Counted from the first letter of the stretch, positions 54,334 to 64,000 are shown. The stretch: DNA of 64,000 bases from Acetobacter vaccinii (GCF_008365315.1 NZ_CP043506.1:601001-665000), one strand, 5' to 3'. The notes: generated from the sequence alone by a model not told the origin. Made by a program: numbers and translations.

Positions 54334-55065
54334 TCAGTCCGCTTCATTATGCACAAGAGAGAAGCTCAAAGAGGTTGCATAGCGATTAAAATTGATGTCC
54401 TTATCGTTGGTCACAGGCTGGTCATACTCCAGGGCCAGAACGTTCAGTTTGTCATTCTGCAAGGTAATATCCGTCTTGCCCTCTGCATTGGTCGGCGCGG
54501 AGAGAACGCTGTCATTGCCAAGAAAATTTTCGATAATACGCGCCCCAGCCAATGGCTTGCCCTGCAAGAGCACACGCACGGCCAGATGATCACCACGCTT
54601 TTTTGTCAGCGGGTCTTCCAGCGGGACAATTTCAAGCCCAAGCCCAAGCCCATGCGAGGTCAAACTGGCACCCGGTTTTTCAATGGCAACATTGTATTTA
54701 AGCGCATGCAGCCCTTCATCCGTTCCCGGCAGAGTGCTGCGTTTTCCTTTTTGCCATTTAGCACCCTGTTTACGAGCATAAAACCCATAGTCAGCCGTGG
54801 AAACAATCACCGCCGCGTCAGAGGCCGGAGCCAGCACAGCATGGTCGGCAGAGCGGGTAACCACAACGGGCACAGCCTCACCTGTTATGGAAAATGCTTT
54901 AACATCTTTTATTTTTTGGGCGTCATAGGCTTCATCACTGGATGAAAACCCTATGACCAGTGTTGGCTGGCTCACACGCTGTGCCAGATACAGCACATGG
55001 GCAGAAGCCGGAATGGCCACGCACGCTGAAGCAACGGACAAAAGAATAGATACTTTTTTAAACAT
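54334..55065 (-). CDS. DUF4198-like periplasmic protein
   Basis: A 243-residue secreted protein. The signal peptide ends PASAH (residues about 20-24), and the mature protein begins with His-Val-Leu-Tyr-Leu, a family feature (conserved N-terminal His after cleavage). The central GLGLEIVPLEDPLT and GKPLAGARI segments fit DUF4198/NikK-type domains, some of which sit in metal (nickel/cobalt) uptake systems. A GGAAGG ribosome-binding site precedes the ATG. Its location between LLM genes and a PotD-like gene is unusual; it may bind a metal or the substrate in the periplasm. Confidence 0.78.
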   Translation of the reverse strand: MFKKVSILLSVASACVAIPASAHVLYLAQRVSQPTLVIGFSSSDEAYDAQKIKDVKAFSITGEAVPVVVTRSADHAVLAPASDAAVIVSTADYGFYARKQGAKWQKGKRSTLPGTDEGLHALKYNVAIEKPGASLTSHGLGLGLEIVPLEDPLTKKRGDHLAVRVLLQGKPLAGARIIENFLGNDSVLSAPTNAEGKTDITLQNDKLNVLALEYDQPVTNDKDINFNRYATSLSFSLVHNEAD

Positions 55066-55106
55066 GAGATCAAACCTTCCAATACAGGCTTAGGGTGAGA
55101 GACCAC

Positions 55107-56465
55107 TCATGAAAGAAGTGAGTTTTTGGGCCGAGGCAGACCAAGCTTGTCACGCAAACTCCCCGGCCTGTAGGCTGACTGCACGAGGCCACGGCGCTGA
55201 AGCTCCGGCACAACAAGGTCAACAAAACGATCAAAGGCAAAGGGGGACACAGGCGGCAGAATGTTAAAACCATCCACAGCCCCCTGCCGGTACCATTCCT
55301 CGATATAATCAGCGATTTCGACAGGTGACCCGATAATAAAGCCGTGCCCGCTTGCCCCGGCAATGCTTTCATAAAGTATGCGGATGGTCGGGCGGGTTGT
55401 GTGGGTCAACTGCTCGATCAAGCGTAACCGGCTGACTGAACCCTGAGTTTCCCCAAATTCAGGCACGGGTCCATCCAATGGGTATGAGCGCAGGTCAATC
55501 TCCCCCACCAGTTCTGCCAGCAGTGCCAGACCTGCATCCGGGACAATAAGGGAAAGCAGTTCGTGGTAGAAATCATGCGCGTCCTGATGAGTCTCCCCTA
55601 CATACGGCACCAGCCCAGGCACAACCAGAACATGATCAGGATTGCGCCCAGCCGCCCGCGTGCGCGCCCGAATATCCGCCCGGAACTCTTTTGCTGCCTG
55701 AATATCCCGCTGCGCTGTGAACACCATATCGGCCGTTCTTGCCGCAAGACGGCGTCCCGGCTCCGATGACCCTGCCTGAGCGATCAGCGGGTGCCCCTGT
55801 GGTGGTCGCAGAATATTCAGCGGCCCAGAAACCTGAAAGTGCTTGCCCTGAAAATTAAGTGCCGAAATCTGTGTCAGATCAGAATAGACACCCTGCTCCC
55901 GGTTACGCACATAGGCACCATCTCCCAAGGTGTCCCACAAGCCCCGGACAACATCCACAAACTCCTCCGCCCTTTCGTAACGTGTAGCGTGGTCGAGATG
56001 GTGTGTGCGGTTGAAGTTACTGGCTTCCGCCGGGTTGGCAGACGTGATGAGGTTCCAGCCCCCTCGTCCACCGCTTAACCTGTCCAGCGAGGCAACGACC
56101 CGCGCCACACTATAGGGTTCGGCATACGTTGTTGTCGCACTGCCCACCAGACCGATATTGCTTGTGCCTGCTGATAATGCCGCCAGGAGAGTAAAAGGTT
56201 CCAAATGCCGTTTAGGTTCAGTCGCGGCAAGGCCGTGGCTGTAACGTGCCTGATGTTCTGGCGTACCATCAAAAAGGGCCGAGCTGTCTGCAAAGAAAAC
56301 AATATCAAATTTTCCCGCCTCGGCCTTTTTGGCTATCTGCAAATAATGCGACAGTTCATCCGTCTGCTCGGCACCGGAGCGTGGGTGACGCCAGCCAGCA
56401 ATGTGCGAGCCGGAGGCATTGATAAGAACAGCCAGTTTCAGCCGGTCTGTCGGCGCTGCGGTCAT
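55107..56465 (-). CDS. LLM monooxygenase of the NtaA/SnaA/DszA type, second of island B
   Basis: A 452-residue long-type enzyme (MTAAPTDRLKLAVLINASGSHIAGWRHP). Blocks are LSGGRGGWNLITSANP near residues 135-150, RPPQGHPLIAQAGSS near 215-230, and the C-terminal VSPFAFDRFVDLVVPELQRRG. Only three bases separate it from the preceding LLM stop, and its GGGAG ribosome-binding site lies in that gene's end. Cytosolic FMNH2-dependent oxygenase; substrate unknown. Probably co-transcribed with the receptor. Confidence 0.92.
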   Translation of the reverse strand: MTAAPTDRLKLAVLINASGSHIAGWRHPRSGAEQTDELSHYLQIAKKAEAGKFDIVFFADSSALFDGTPEHQARYSHGLAATEPKRHLEPFTLLAALSAGTSNIGLVGSATTTYAEPYSVARVVASLDRLSGGRGGWNLITSANPAEASNFNRTHHLDHATRYERAEEFVDVVRGLWDTLGDGAYVRNREQGVYSDLTQISALNFQGKHFQVSGPLNILRPPQGHPLIAQAGSSEPGRRLAARTADMVFTAQRDIQAAKEFRADIRARTRAAGRNPDHVLVVPGLVPYVGETHQDAHDFYHELLSLIVPDAGLALLAELVGEIDLRSYPLDGPVPEFGETQGSVSRLRLIEQLTHTTRPTIRILYESIAGASGHGFIIGSPVEIADYIEEWYRQGAVDGFNILPPVSPFAFDRFVDLVVPELQRRGLVQSAYRPGSLRDKLGLPRPKNSLLS

Positions 56466-56468
56466 TGG

Positions 56469-57833
56469 CTATGCTCCCTCTCTTACCCGCGCTGCCGCAT
56501 AACGGTTAACATGCGGTTTGAGTCCAAGATTGTCGCGCAGGGTTGTTCCTTCATACTCCCGCCGGAACAGCCCGCGACGCTGTAATTCAGGCACAACCAT
56601 GTCTACAAAATCCTCGCAGCCACCGGGCAATTGATTGGGGGTAATGTTAAAGCCGTCACAGGCCCCTGCCTCAAACCACTCCTGCATGGTATCCGCCACA
56701 TCTGCCGCTGTACCAATAATGCAATGTCCGCCCCCACCCTCGCCCGCAACATAGCGGCCAAACTCCCTGATGCTCAGCTTCCTTTCACGGGCAACCTGCA
56801 CCAGACGATCGACAAAACTCTTCATCCGCGGGGCATTCTTCGGTTCTGGCACAGGTCCATCAGGATCAAAATCGCTCAGATCACCCAGGACATTATAGGC
56901 GCGGGACAGGCAGACCAGCGGGTCAAGCAGGTCCTGCAAGGCATCAAACTTCGCCTGTGCCTCGGCCCGTGTCGGGGCAACAATGGGCCGCAGACCGGGC
57001 ATGATTTTCAGATCATCCGGCTTACGCCCATAACCCGGCAGACGGGCTTTGACATCATCATAAAACTCTCTGGCCTCAGCAAGTGTGTTCTGCCCGGCAT
57101 AAATAACATCGGCATGGGCGGCAGCCAGTTCCCGCCCCTGCCCTGCGGCGCCAGCCTGAATAATGATCGGCCGCCCTTGGGGAGTCGCCGCAACATTGAG
57201 CGGCCCACGCACCTTGAAGTGCCTGCTGGCATGCGCAAGCACGTGCATCTTGGCTTCATCGTAGAAATGGCCAGACTTACGGTCATACAGAAGGGCATCA
57301 CTCTCCCAACTGTCCCACAGCCCCTCCACAACATCGACAAAATCTTTTGCCCTGTCATAGCGTGTTTCATAATCATAGTGCTGGTCACGGTTAAAATTCT
57401 GCGCCTCAGCCGTTGACCACGATGTCACCACGTTCCAGCCTGCACGCCCACCACTGATAATGTCGAGCGAAGCAAATTTACGCGCAATATGAAAAGGCTC
57501 ATTATAGGATGTCGAGGCCGTAGCCACCAAACCGATGTGCCTGGTCAAAGGAGCCAGAGCAGGCAAAAGGGTCATGGGTTCAAGTTCAACCAGTTCATAC
57601 CCTGACCTTACGCGCGCACCTCGCGGCATATCGCTTTCACGAATACCCAGCCCGTCAGCAAAAAATATCATATCGAGCTTGCCACGTTCAGCCGCTTTGG
57701 CAACGCGTAGATAGTGGTCGAAACGCAACGTACCATCAGCAGGCACTGCCGGATGACGCCACGCAGCAGGATGATACCCCAGACCACGCATTGACATGCC
57801 CAGCTTCAAACGCTTTGCCCCATGCGACTTCAT
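56469..57833 (-). CDS. LLM monooxygenase of the NtaA/SnaA/DszA type, first of island B
   Basis: About 454 residues from ATG 57833 (preceded by AAAGGGA); the frame opens at 57866. The product starts MKSHGAKRLKLGMSMRGLGYHPAAWRHP. It has ISGGRAGWNVVTSW near residues 130-143, ATPQGRPIIIQAGAA near 215-230, and the C-terminal NQLPGGCEDFVDMVVPELQRRGLFR. It lies 42 bases after the receptor stop. Same arrangement as island A, where an LLM gene follows the receptor gene directly. Confidence 0.92.
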   Translation of the reverse strand: MKSHGAKRLKLGMSMRGLGYHPAAWRHPAVPADGTLRFDHYLRVAKAAERGKLDMIFFADGLGIRESDMPRGARVRSGYELVELEPMTLLPALAPLTRHIGLVATASTSYNEPFHIARKFASLDIISGGRAGWNVVTSWSTAEAQNFNRDQHYDYETRYDRAKDFVDVVEGLWDSWESDALLYDRKSGHFYDEAKMHVLAHASRHFKVRGPLNVAATPQGRPIIIQAGAAGQGRELAAAHADVIYAGQNTLAEAREFYDDVKARLPGYGRKPDDLKIMPGLRPIVAPTRAEAQAKFDALQDLLDPLVCLSRAYNVLGDLSDFDPDGPVPEPKNAPRMKSFVDRLVQVARERKLSIREFGRYVAGEGGGGHCIIGTAADVADTMQEWFEAGACDGFNITPNQLPGGCEDFVDMVVPELQRRGLFRREYEGTTLRDNLGLKPHVNRYAAARVREGA

Positions 57834-57875
57834 GCCTGATCCCTTTTCCCGACAAGCATCATACATTCTTCTATT

Positions 57876-60437
57876 TCAGAATGTTTTTGAAACAGATCCA
57901 TACGCGAATGATCCGGCTGGGTTGATTACTGCCAGACTGGAGTTTGAAAGACGGCCACCATTGCCGGAATTGTAAACCATCTTTGGTTTGGCATTGGCTG
58001 CGTTCTGCACCCCGATCAGCACATCCCACCCACCTTTTGCCGCATAGCTGACGGTAAAATCAGCCGTAACCAATGGCTCGAACCAGGCCTGCGTACCAGG
58101 GTTCTGATTATTGGCCCCACCATAGCTGCCATAATACGTCTGGGTTGCCGTAAAACGCCAACGGTCAATACTGTAGGTTTCGTTAAAGATGGTCTTCATC
58201 TTGGGTGTTGCCTGATAGAACAGGCTGGTCACATGATAATAATCAACCAGCGGTGACCCACCCAGACTTGCATCCGTCACATTGTCCAGTTTTGTGTGGT
58301 TGTAGGAAATACCACCACTGAGAACGAAGTTTCCACGCCCGACCCGCACATCATAATGCCCTGAAAAATCAAGGCCCGTTGTGGTTGTGCTGCCCATGTT
58401 TAGAAAATACTGAATCCCATAAACAGTAGGATACCCCGCGGCAGACAGCACACTGCTTACTTTTGAACCGCTGATAATATTGGACAGAGCAATCCTATTC
58501 CGAATTTTCAGGTAATATCCGTCAAGCGTAAACCATGCATGCCTGTTGATGGTAACAACCGTCCCACCCGAGACGTTAATGGATTTTTCAGGCTTAAGCG
58601 CCCGACCACCCGCAGCCTGGCCAATGGCAGAATCCGAGGGCACCAGCAAAGTCTCAGCCCGGCCAGAGGGATATGCCGCACTGGGCGTAACCTGCACTGG
58701 CGTGTCCTGAAAAAGAGAGAGCTGGCCAATAGTTGGCGCCTTGAAGGCATTGTTTACAGAAGCCCGGAACGCCAGAAAGCGATTAACCTCATATCGGGCC
58801 GATGCCTTGCCTGTTATAGCGGTACCAAAATCACTATATCCCTCGACCCTGCCTGCAAGGGATACCGTCAGCTTTTTAACAGGATCAGCTTCCACACCGA
58901 TAAATCCGGAGGTTGCGCTGCGCCCCCTGTTATAAGCTGCGGCTTCGGGCGTGATATACCCTCCACCTGTCACACCGATCGGCACGCCGCTGACCCCGCC
59001 AAAGCTATACGAGGCAACGTCACCCGCGTCCTGAAAGTAGTTTTCCCATCGTTGGGCAAAACCTGCTGATACAGTAATGGGCGAGGCAAAGACGTTATTT
59101 TTAAAGGCCTTCTTATAATTCAGCTCCAGATTTTTCATCTGGTCAGTCAATTGACCCAGATAAAAATTCCGTGGTGAATTAAGGCCATATGACGGATTTT
59201 CAGAGTTGGTCGTGTACATACTCAGTTTGTTCTGACCAAACGTAAAACCCAGATCAAAAAGCCCAATGGAACTCTTGTACTTTAGCCCTGCCATACCGGC
59301 TATATCCTGCGGCCGCCCCCACCCACGCAGTTGGTAGCCATCAGGCGTCAGACCCACGACATTGGTATTGGCATTGGGTAGCCTTAGCGGACTGACACCG
59401 GCTGTTTCTCGCTGGCTATAGTTAAACAGGCCATAGAAATCGAGCTTGTCAGTAATAGGCTGGTCCAACGTGGCAGCCAGCGCCAGATCGTATCCCTCGC
59501 CCATGCCAGTCTGCCAGTTCCGCCCTGGTGCAGAAGCTTCCTTTTCTGGATGAGCAGTCGGATAGCTACTTGTGGCGCAATAGTAGCAGCGCGTATCTGT
59601 GCCGGAATTAAGGGGCACAAAATCATGGTGGTCATACGTACCACTTATGGTCAGTTTCCCTTTGTGTGGCAGGGCAAACCCCTTCCACCAGGATGCCTGC
59701 GAGGTAAAACCATACCCGCTGGAATAGACACCCGCCTGACCACCAACAGCTCCACCCTTGTCAGTATTGCGCAGCACAATATTGATAACACCGGCCACAG
59801 CATCCGACCCATACTGAGCCGATGCTCCGTCTGACAGAACTTCGATATGATCAATCGCAGATATTGGTATTGCCGCCAGATCAACCGCCTGCGACCCACG
59901 ACCAAAACTGTCGCCAGTATTGACGGAGGCCGATGGATACCAACGGTGCCCATTCACCAGCACCAAAGTTTCGTCAGGTGAGAGCCCGCGAAGAGAGACC
60001 TGCTTTGTCGCCGTCGCTGACGTATTGGCGCGGTTAGCAGGAAAATTGACGGAAGGAGAAGACATTTCCAGCGCCTGCCCCAAAGTAGCCGCCCCAGTCT
60101 GGCTGAGCCGCTCCGCCGTAACAATCGAGATTGGCGTTGAGCTTTTGAGCTGCGTAACACGACTGCGATTTGTGCCCGTCACAATCACCGCTTCACCCGC
60201 AGCCAGCGATGGTGCCGCACCAGACTGCAAAGATGCCACTGCCTTTGCCGAACTGCTGACGGCTACAGGCTTCACCACCGCGCCATTCTGTGCAGCAGAA
60301 GTTGCTTTCTGTTGGGTATGAGTTGTTGCCTGTGCCGCCGTGTCGGCATAAGCCGCGTGCATATGAAAAACAGTAAGAGCCGCAGATGTCAGCAGGCCCC
60401 CACGCCGCCACCGATGCGATATCAAGGATGCATACAT
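57876..60437 (-). CDS. TonB-dependent outer-membrane receptor, island B
   Basis: An 853-residue receptor. The signal peptide ends near AYADT (residue 31), followed by an Ala/Ser/Gln-rich linker, the TonB box EAVIVTGTN (about 82-90), a plug with VSLRGLSPDETLVLVNGHR and SIDHIEVLSDGASAQYGSDAVAGVINIVLR (about 195-230), and a beta-barrel ending in Phe (SVSKTF). The plug pattern is that of the large TonB receptors common in Sphingomonas/Xanthomonas and acetic acid bacteria for organic molecules rather than a classic siderophore type. The gene starts about 70 bases after the predicted attenuator at 60506-60574. Confidence 0.93.
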   Translation of the reverse strand: MYASLISHRWRRGGLLTSAALTVFHMHAAYADTAAQATTHTQQKATSAAQNGAVVKPVAVSSSAKAVASLQSGAAPSLAAGEAVIVTGTNRSRVTQLKSSTPISIVTAERLSQTGAATLGQALEMSSPSVNFPANRANTSATATKQVSLRGLSPDETLVLVNGHRWYPSASVNTGDSFGRGSQAVDLAAIPISAIDHIEVLSDGASAQYGSDAVAGVINIVLRNTDKGGAVGGQAGVYSSGYGFTSQASWWKGFALPHKGKLTISGTYDHHDFVPLNSGTDTRCYYCATSSYPTAHPEKEASAPGRNWQTGMGEGYDLALAATLDQPITDKLDFYGLFNYSQRETAGVSPLRLPNANTNVVGLTPDGYQLRGWGRPQDIAGMAGLKYKSSIGLFDLGFTFGQNKLSMYTTNSENPSYGLNSPRNFYLGQLTDQMKNLELNYKKAFKNNVFASPITVSAGFAQRWENYFQDAGDVASYSFGGVSGVPIGVTGGGYITPEAAAYNRGRSATSGFIGVEADPVKKLTVSLAGRVEGYSDFGTAITGKASARYEVNRFLAFRASVNNAFKAPTIGQLSLFQDTPVQVTPSAAYPSGRAETLLVPSDSAIGQAAGGRALKPEKSINVSGGTVVTINRHAWFTLDGYYLKIRNRIALSNIISGSKVSSVLSAAGYPTVYGIQYFLNMGSTTTTGLDFSGHYDVRVGRGNFVLSGGISYNHTKLDNVTDASLGGSPLVDYYHVTSLFYQATPKMKTIFNETYSIDRWRFTATQTYYGSYGGANNQNPGTQAWFEPLVTADFTVSYAAKGGWDVLIGVQNAANAKPKMVYNSGNGGRLSNSSLAVINPAGSFAYGSVSKTF

Positions 60438-60505
60438 AATGTGCCACCGTCAGTCGGGCCTATGAGAACAGGACCGGAGGAATTTCTTAGGATTACCCAC
60501 TTTTT

Positions 60506-60574
60506 TCAGAAAAAATATCGCCTTTTCAGGCGAATACAGCCTGAACATCGCAACAGTAGCACCTCTACCGTCAT
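60506..60574 (-). CDS. Predicted 22-residue leader peptide of an attenuator
   Basis: Short frame MTVEVLLLRCSGCIRLKRRYFF (split here for length: starts MTVEVLLLRC, ends KRRYFF). GGAG at 60580-60583 lies five bases before the ATG, a good ribosome-binding site. Cys codons 10 and 13 are TGT. The last codons run through the terminator hairpin and T tract, and the stop is TGA at 60506. Such placement fits a regulatory leader rather than a functional protein. A longer version could start at 60616. Confidence 0.5.
   Translation of the reverse strand: MTVEVLLLRCSGCIRLKRRYFF
60509..60545 (-). promoter_or_regulatory. Transcription attenuator: two exclusive hairpins ahead of the island B receptor
   Basis: In the minus-strand transcript, TTCAGGC (60545-60539) can pair with GCCTGAA (60531-60525). 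Alternatively TCGCCT (60533-60528) pairs with AGGCGA (60523-60518) through a GAAA loop, followed by a T-rich tract (60517-60509), an intrinsic terminator. They share 60525-60531, so only one forms. A ribosome paused at Cys codon 13 would cover the terminator's 5' arm and permit readthrough. This is a model from sequence. Confidence 0.55.
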
Positions 60575-60633
60575 CAATGCTCCAGAAGCCGCAACAGGAT
60601 GTGCTGAGACAGTCATAGTTTTATCATGTCCAT

Positions 60634-60662
60634 AAGTTATTAAAAATAACCTACCATGACAA
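60634..60662 (-). promoter_or_regulatory. Candidate promoter for the leader and receptor
   Basis: TTGTCA at 60662-60657 and TAACTT at 60639-60634 with a 17-base spacer on the minus strand, about 60 bases before the leader peptide ATG. The surrounding sequence is AT-rich. The -35 fits the consensus well, the -10 moderately. Confidence 0.4.
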
Positions 60663-60928
60663 AATCGCATAATGGAAGGGATTTCACGAACCATTATGAA
60701 TTTAAATCTTTGAGCACAGATATTAATAGCATTTAATAATAGTGAAATATGAAGGCGCAGAGAGCGGCTCTCCCTCTATCTCCTTCAAATATATAGTTTT
60801 TAAACCCAAATATATTTGGAATAATTTTTGAGAAAAACTCCATGCCCCGATGATCTGTGGAATATGCGCCACAGCATCCGACATATCGAATCCGGTCTAT
60901 TTTACATTGTAGATTCGTATTACCCTCT
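60663..60928. other. AT-rich intergenic region
   Basis: About 265 bases between the predicted receptor promoter and the LysR stop; very AT-rich (for example around 60718-60840). It may carry activator sites for the LysR protein. No gene or clear hairpin terminator for the LysR gene was found. Confidence 0.4.
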
Positions 60929-61921
60929 TCAAGAGGATACTTCAGCGTTCCCTGCACCTTCAGCAATACGAAACGGTGCATCGGGACTATAACGCTCCAG
61001 CACTGCGGTATAGTCCTTGGCGGCATGCAAATGAAAGCCCGGCACTATGCGACACGCTTCCGTTGCAATAATCTCTATCAGTTCAGAAACATCATCTCTC
61101 AATCTTGTTCTTTCAGGAGTAATCGCTCCAAAAAGAAACGGTATATCAATATCAATCGGGCGAACAACAACTTCCGGAAGCGGAATACTATACGCTGTCA
61201 CCGGGTCAATAATCGCGATACCCAAGCCAGCCCGCACAGCCATGAGAATATTGATAGACACATTGCTCTCAATCAGCCCTGCGGTTGAAAGACCCGCCTC
61301 AGCGAATGTGCGACTAACCCGCCCTCTGGCACGATAGGGATTTTCAAAAGCGACCAAGCGCTTGCCCGCACATGCCTCCAAGGGAATACGCTCTAACTGT
61401 GCCAAAGGGTCCCTTTGATGCACAGCCATGACACATGATGCCTGACCAAGCCAGTGGAGCCGCAACCCTTGATGTTCCAGCGGCAGGCTATTAACCCCCA
61501 CGTGCACCAAACCGTTCTGCACCCCCTGCACAACACGCTCGGGCGGTAGGCTTCTGATTTTCAACTCTGTATCAGGTTGGCACCACCGGGCCAGGGCACT
61601 GGACAGCAAACCCGCAGCCAAAGCTGGCGTTGCTGCAATACGAATGGCGGGTTCTTTTTCCTGCTCAATTTCGCGCGCACGCTCTCGCACCTGGCGCAGA
61701 TTCAGAAGAGCAGGCTCAACCTCCTGATAAAATTGATACCCTTTTTCCGAAGGGCTTACCTTGGGACCATTCCGGATCAGAAGCTCGTAACCGATTTCTG
61801 CCTCTAATTCCTGTATCTGGCGGGTTACAGCTGGCTGAGACCGCGAAAGCAGCCGCCCTGCTGCTGTAATGCTCCCCGTTGAAATGACGGCAGCAAAAGC
61901 TTCCAGTTGTCGTAATTCCAT
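60929..61921 (-). CDS. LysR family transcriptional regulator next to island B
   Basis: A 330-residue LysR protein. The helix-turn-helix is at residues about 1-60 (MELRQLEAFAAVISTGSITAAGRLLSRSQPAVTRQIQELE), closest by eye to the OccR/NocR-like branch. The C-terminal effector domain shows RIAATPALAAGLL and AVRAGLGIAIIDPVTA. It lies directly upstream of the receptor gene on the same strand, about 490 bases away, and is the natural candidate regulator of island B. The C-terminal about 30 residues exceed the usual length. Effector unknown; a sulfur metabolite would be one guess. Confidence 0.9.
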   Translation of the reverse strand: MELRQLEAFAAVISTGSITAAGRLLSRSQPAVTRQIQELEAEIGYELLIRNGPKVSPSEKGYQFYQEVEPALLNLRQVRERAREIEQEKEPAIRIAATPALAAGLLSSALARWCQPDTELKIRSLPPERVVQGVQNGLVHVGVNSLPLEHQGLRLHWLGQASCVMAVHQRDPLAQLERIPLEACAGKRLVAFENPYRARGRVSRTFAEAGLSTAGLIESNVSINILMAVRAGLGIAIIDPVTAYSIPLPEVVVRPIDIDIPFLFGAITPERTRLRDDVSELIEIIATEACRIVPGFHLHAAKDYTAVLERYSPDAPFRIAEGAGNAEVSS

Positions 61922-62175
61922 ATCGCCTCAAAAACCCTGAACTCTCAGTCCGCTGTGCTTCTTACACAGTGCATAAAGATGGAAATCAAACTAGTCGATT
62001 TCTGTTTTTAAGGAGGCTTTGCATTAATGCACTAGCAGTCTGCCATTTCTGGGTCCTCCCCTGCGCTTCTTTCATTTGCATGAGGGACGAGAGAGAGTGT
62101 GTGTGATGATGGGTTTTTACGGAAGCAGTTTCTACTTTCGTTTTTTCCCGTTGCGGTATGATTTAGTCACAAAAA
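61922..62175. other. Intergenic region between LysR and the rRNA operon terminator
   Basis: About 250 bases without a gene. It contains the palindrome at 62020 and presumably the LysR promoter. The short plus frame at 62076-62294 runs into the tRNA and is not credible. Confidence 0.5.
62020..62031. promoter_or_regulatory. Palindrome upstream of the LysR gene
   Basis: TGCATTAATGCA, a perfect 12-base palindrome about 100 bases before the LysR start. LysR proteins bind T-N11-A dyads, so this could be an autoregulatory site. The core GCATTAATGC also occurs at 1286-1295. Confidence 0.3.
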
Positions 62176-62197
62176 AAGCCACCCGATTGGGTGGCTT
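62176..62197 (-). terminator. rRNA operon terminator
   Basis: A 9-bp perfect stem AAGCCACCC/GGGTGGCTT with a 4-base loop just beyond the tRNA 3' end, followed in the minus direction by a run of T. Ends the rRNA operon transcript. Confidence 0.88.
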
Positions 62198-62201
62198 AAG
62201 A

Positions 62202-62278
<77 letters not shown>

Positions 62279-62309
62279 GGTGAGGATGTATTGATAGGGT
62301 GGTTTGGAA

Positions 62310-62428
62310 GACCTGGCGGCGACCGACTTTCCCGCGGCTTAAGCCGCAGTATCATAGGCGCTGGGGTTTTTCACGGCCGAGTTCGGGATGGGATCGGGTG
62401 GAACACGCCCCGCCATAGCCACCAGGTC
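62310..62428 (-). rRNA. rrf: 5S ribosomal RNA
   Basis: The minus strand begins GACCTGGTGGCTATGGCG and ends GCGGCGACCGAC-complement pairing GTCGCCGCCAGGTC, with the internal ACCCGATCCCATCCCGAACT block (complement of the region near 62380-62400). The terminal stem closes and the length is 119 bases. Ends estimated from the stem to within a few bases. Confidence 0.93.
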
Positions 62429-62537
62429 ATCCAGACCACCCTTTGGTGGTGTGGACCGGTTGGTTTTTGAGAGAGTGAGTGTATGACGTTGTGCATGGAT
62501 GATTTCTGTGCACGGTCTGTCGGTTAGGACAGTGAAG

Positions 62538-64000
<1,463 letters not shown>

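Noticed and set aside
60438..60928. Cobalamin or other known riboswitch ahead of the TonB receptor
   Set aside because: No conserved B12-box or other riboswitch core was found; the attenuator reading explains the hairpins better.

Overview
The window looks like chromosomal DNA of an acetic acid bacterium (Acetobacteraceae, Acetobacter-like). This is inferred from the GC-rich coding style, an alphaproteobacterial initiator tRNA, and the mix of TonB receptors, acid-stress and c-di-GMP genes. No phage, transposase, CRISPR array or integron was seen. The right end is the 3' part of a minus-strand rRNA operon (23S, 5S, tRNA-fMet, terminator).

Layout: 0-11 kb holds a truncated MFS transporter, a soluble globin-sensor-like chemoreceptor divergent from a 1643-residue GGDEF/EAL protein, a zinc alcohol dehydrogenase, an MFS exporter, and a phosphate acyltransferase (to 11.9 kb). 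12.2-28 kb is accessory island A. Its minus arm is TonB receptor, one large LLM monooxygenase, and two small LLM monooxygenases. Its plus arm is an LLM monooxygenase, a complete Dpp/Opp-type ABC importer, a P1 (NylC/DmpA-like) peptidase, an alpha/beta hydrolase and a TTC38-like repeat protein, nearly all with stop/start overlaps. 28-41 kb holds a siderophore-interacting flavoprotein, a DMT transporter, a ytcA-mdtN-mdtO-mdtP type efflux operon, and an AspT-type exchanger next to a 910-residue PLP decarboxylase, then an unknown lipoprotein. 41.5-49 kb has LysR, flavin reductase and nitroreductase, a serine hydrolase, tonB-exbB-exbD-exbD, and an unknown gene behind a metalloregulator-like dyad. 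49-62 kb is accessory island B, all on the minus strand: LysR, TonB receptor, two LLM monooxygenases, a DUF4198-like protein, a Pot/Fbp-type ABC importer and a further LLM monooxygenase.

Taken together, islands A and B are two non-identical versions of one plan: an outer-membrane receptor energised by TonB, an inner-membrane ABC importer, and reduced-flavin-dependent LLM monooxygenases that would oxidise the imported compound. The middle of the window supplies shared parts (TonB/ExbB/ExbD, a flavin reductase, possibly nitroreductase and SIP). In known systems this combination releases sulfur, nitrogen or metal from organic compounds; the substrate here is not readable from sequence. The receptor gene of island B is preceded by what looks like a transcription attenuator with a short leader peptide carrying two Cys codons, which points towards sulfur/cysteine control. 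That leader, and the paired islands, are the main candidates for something undescribed.
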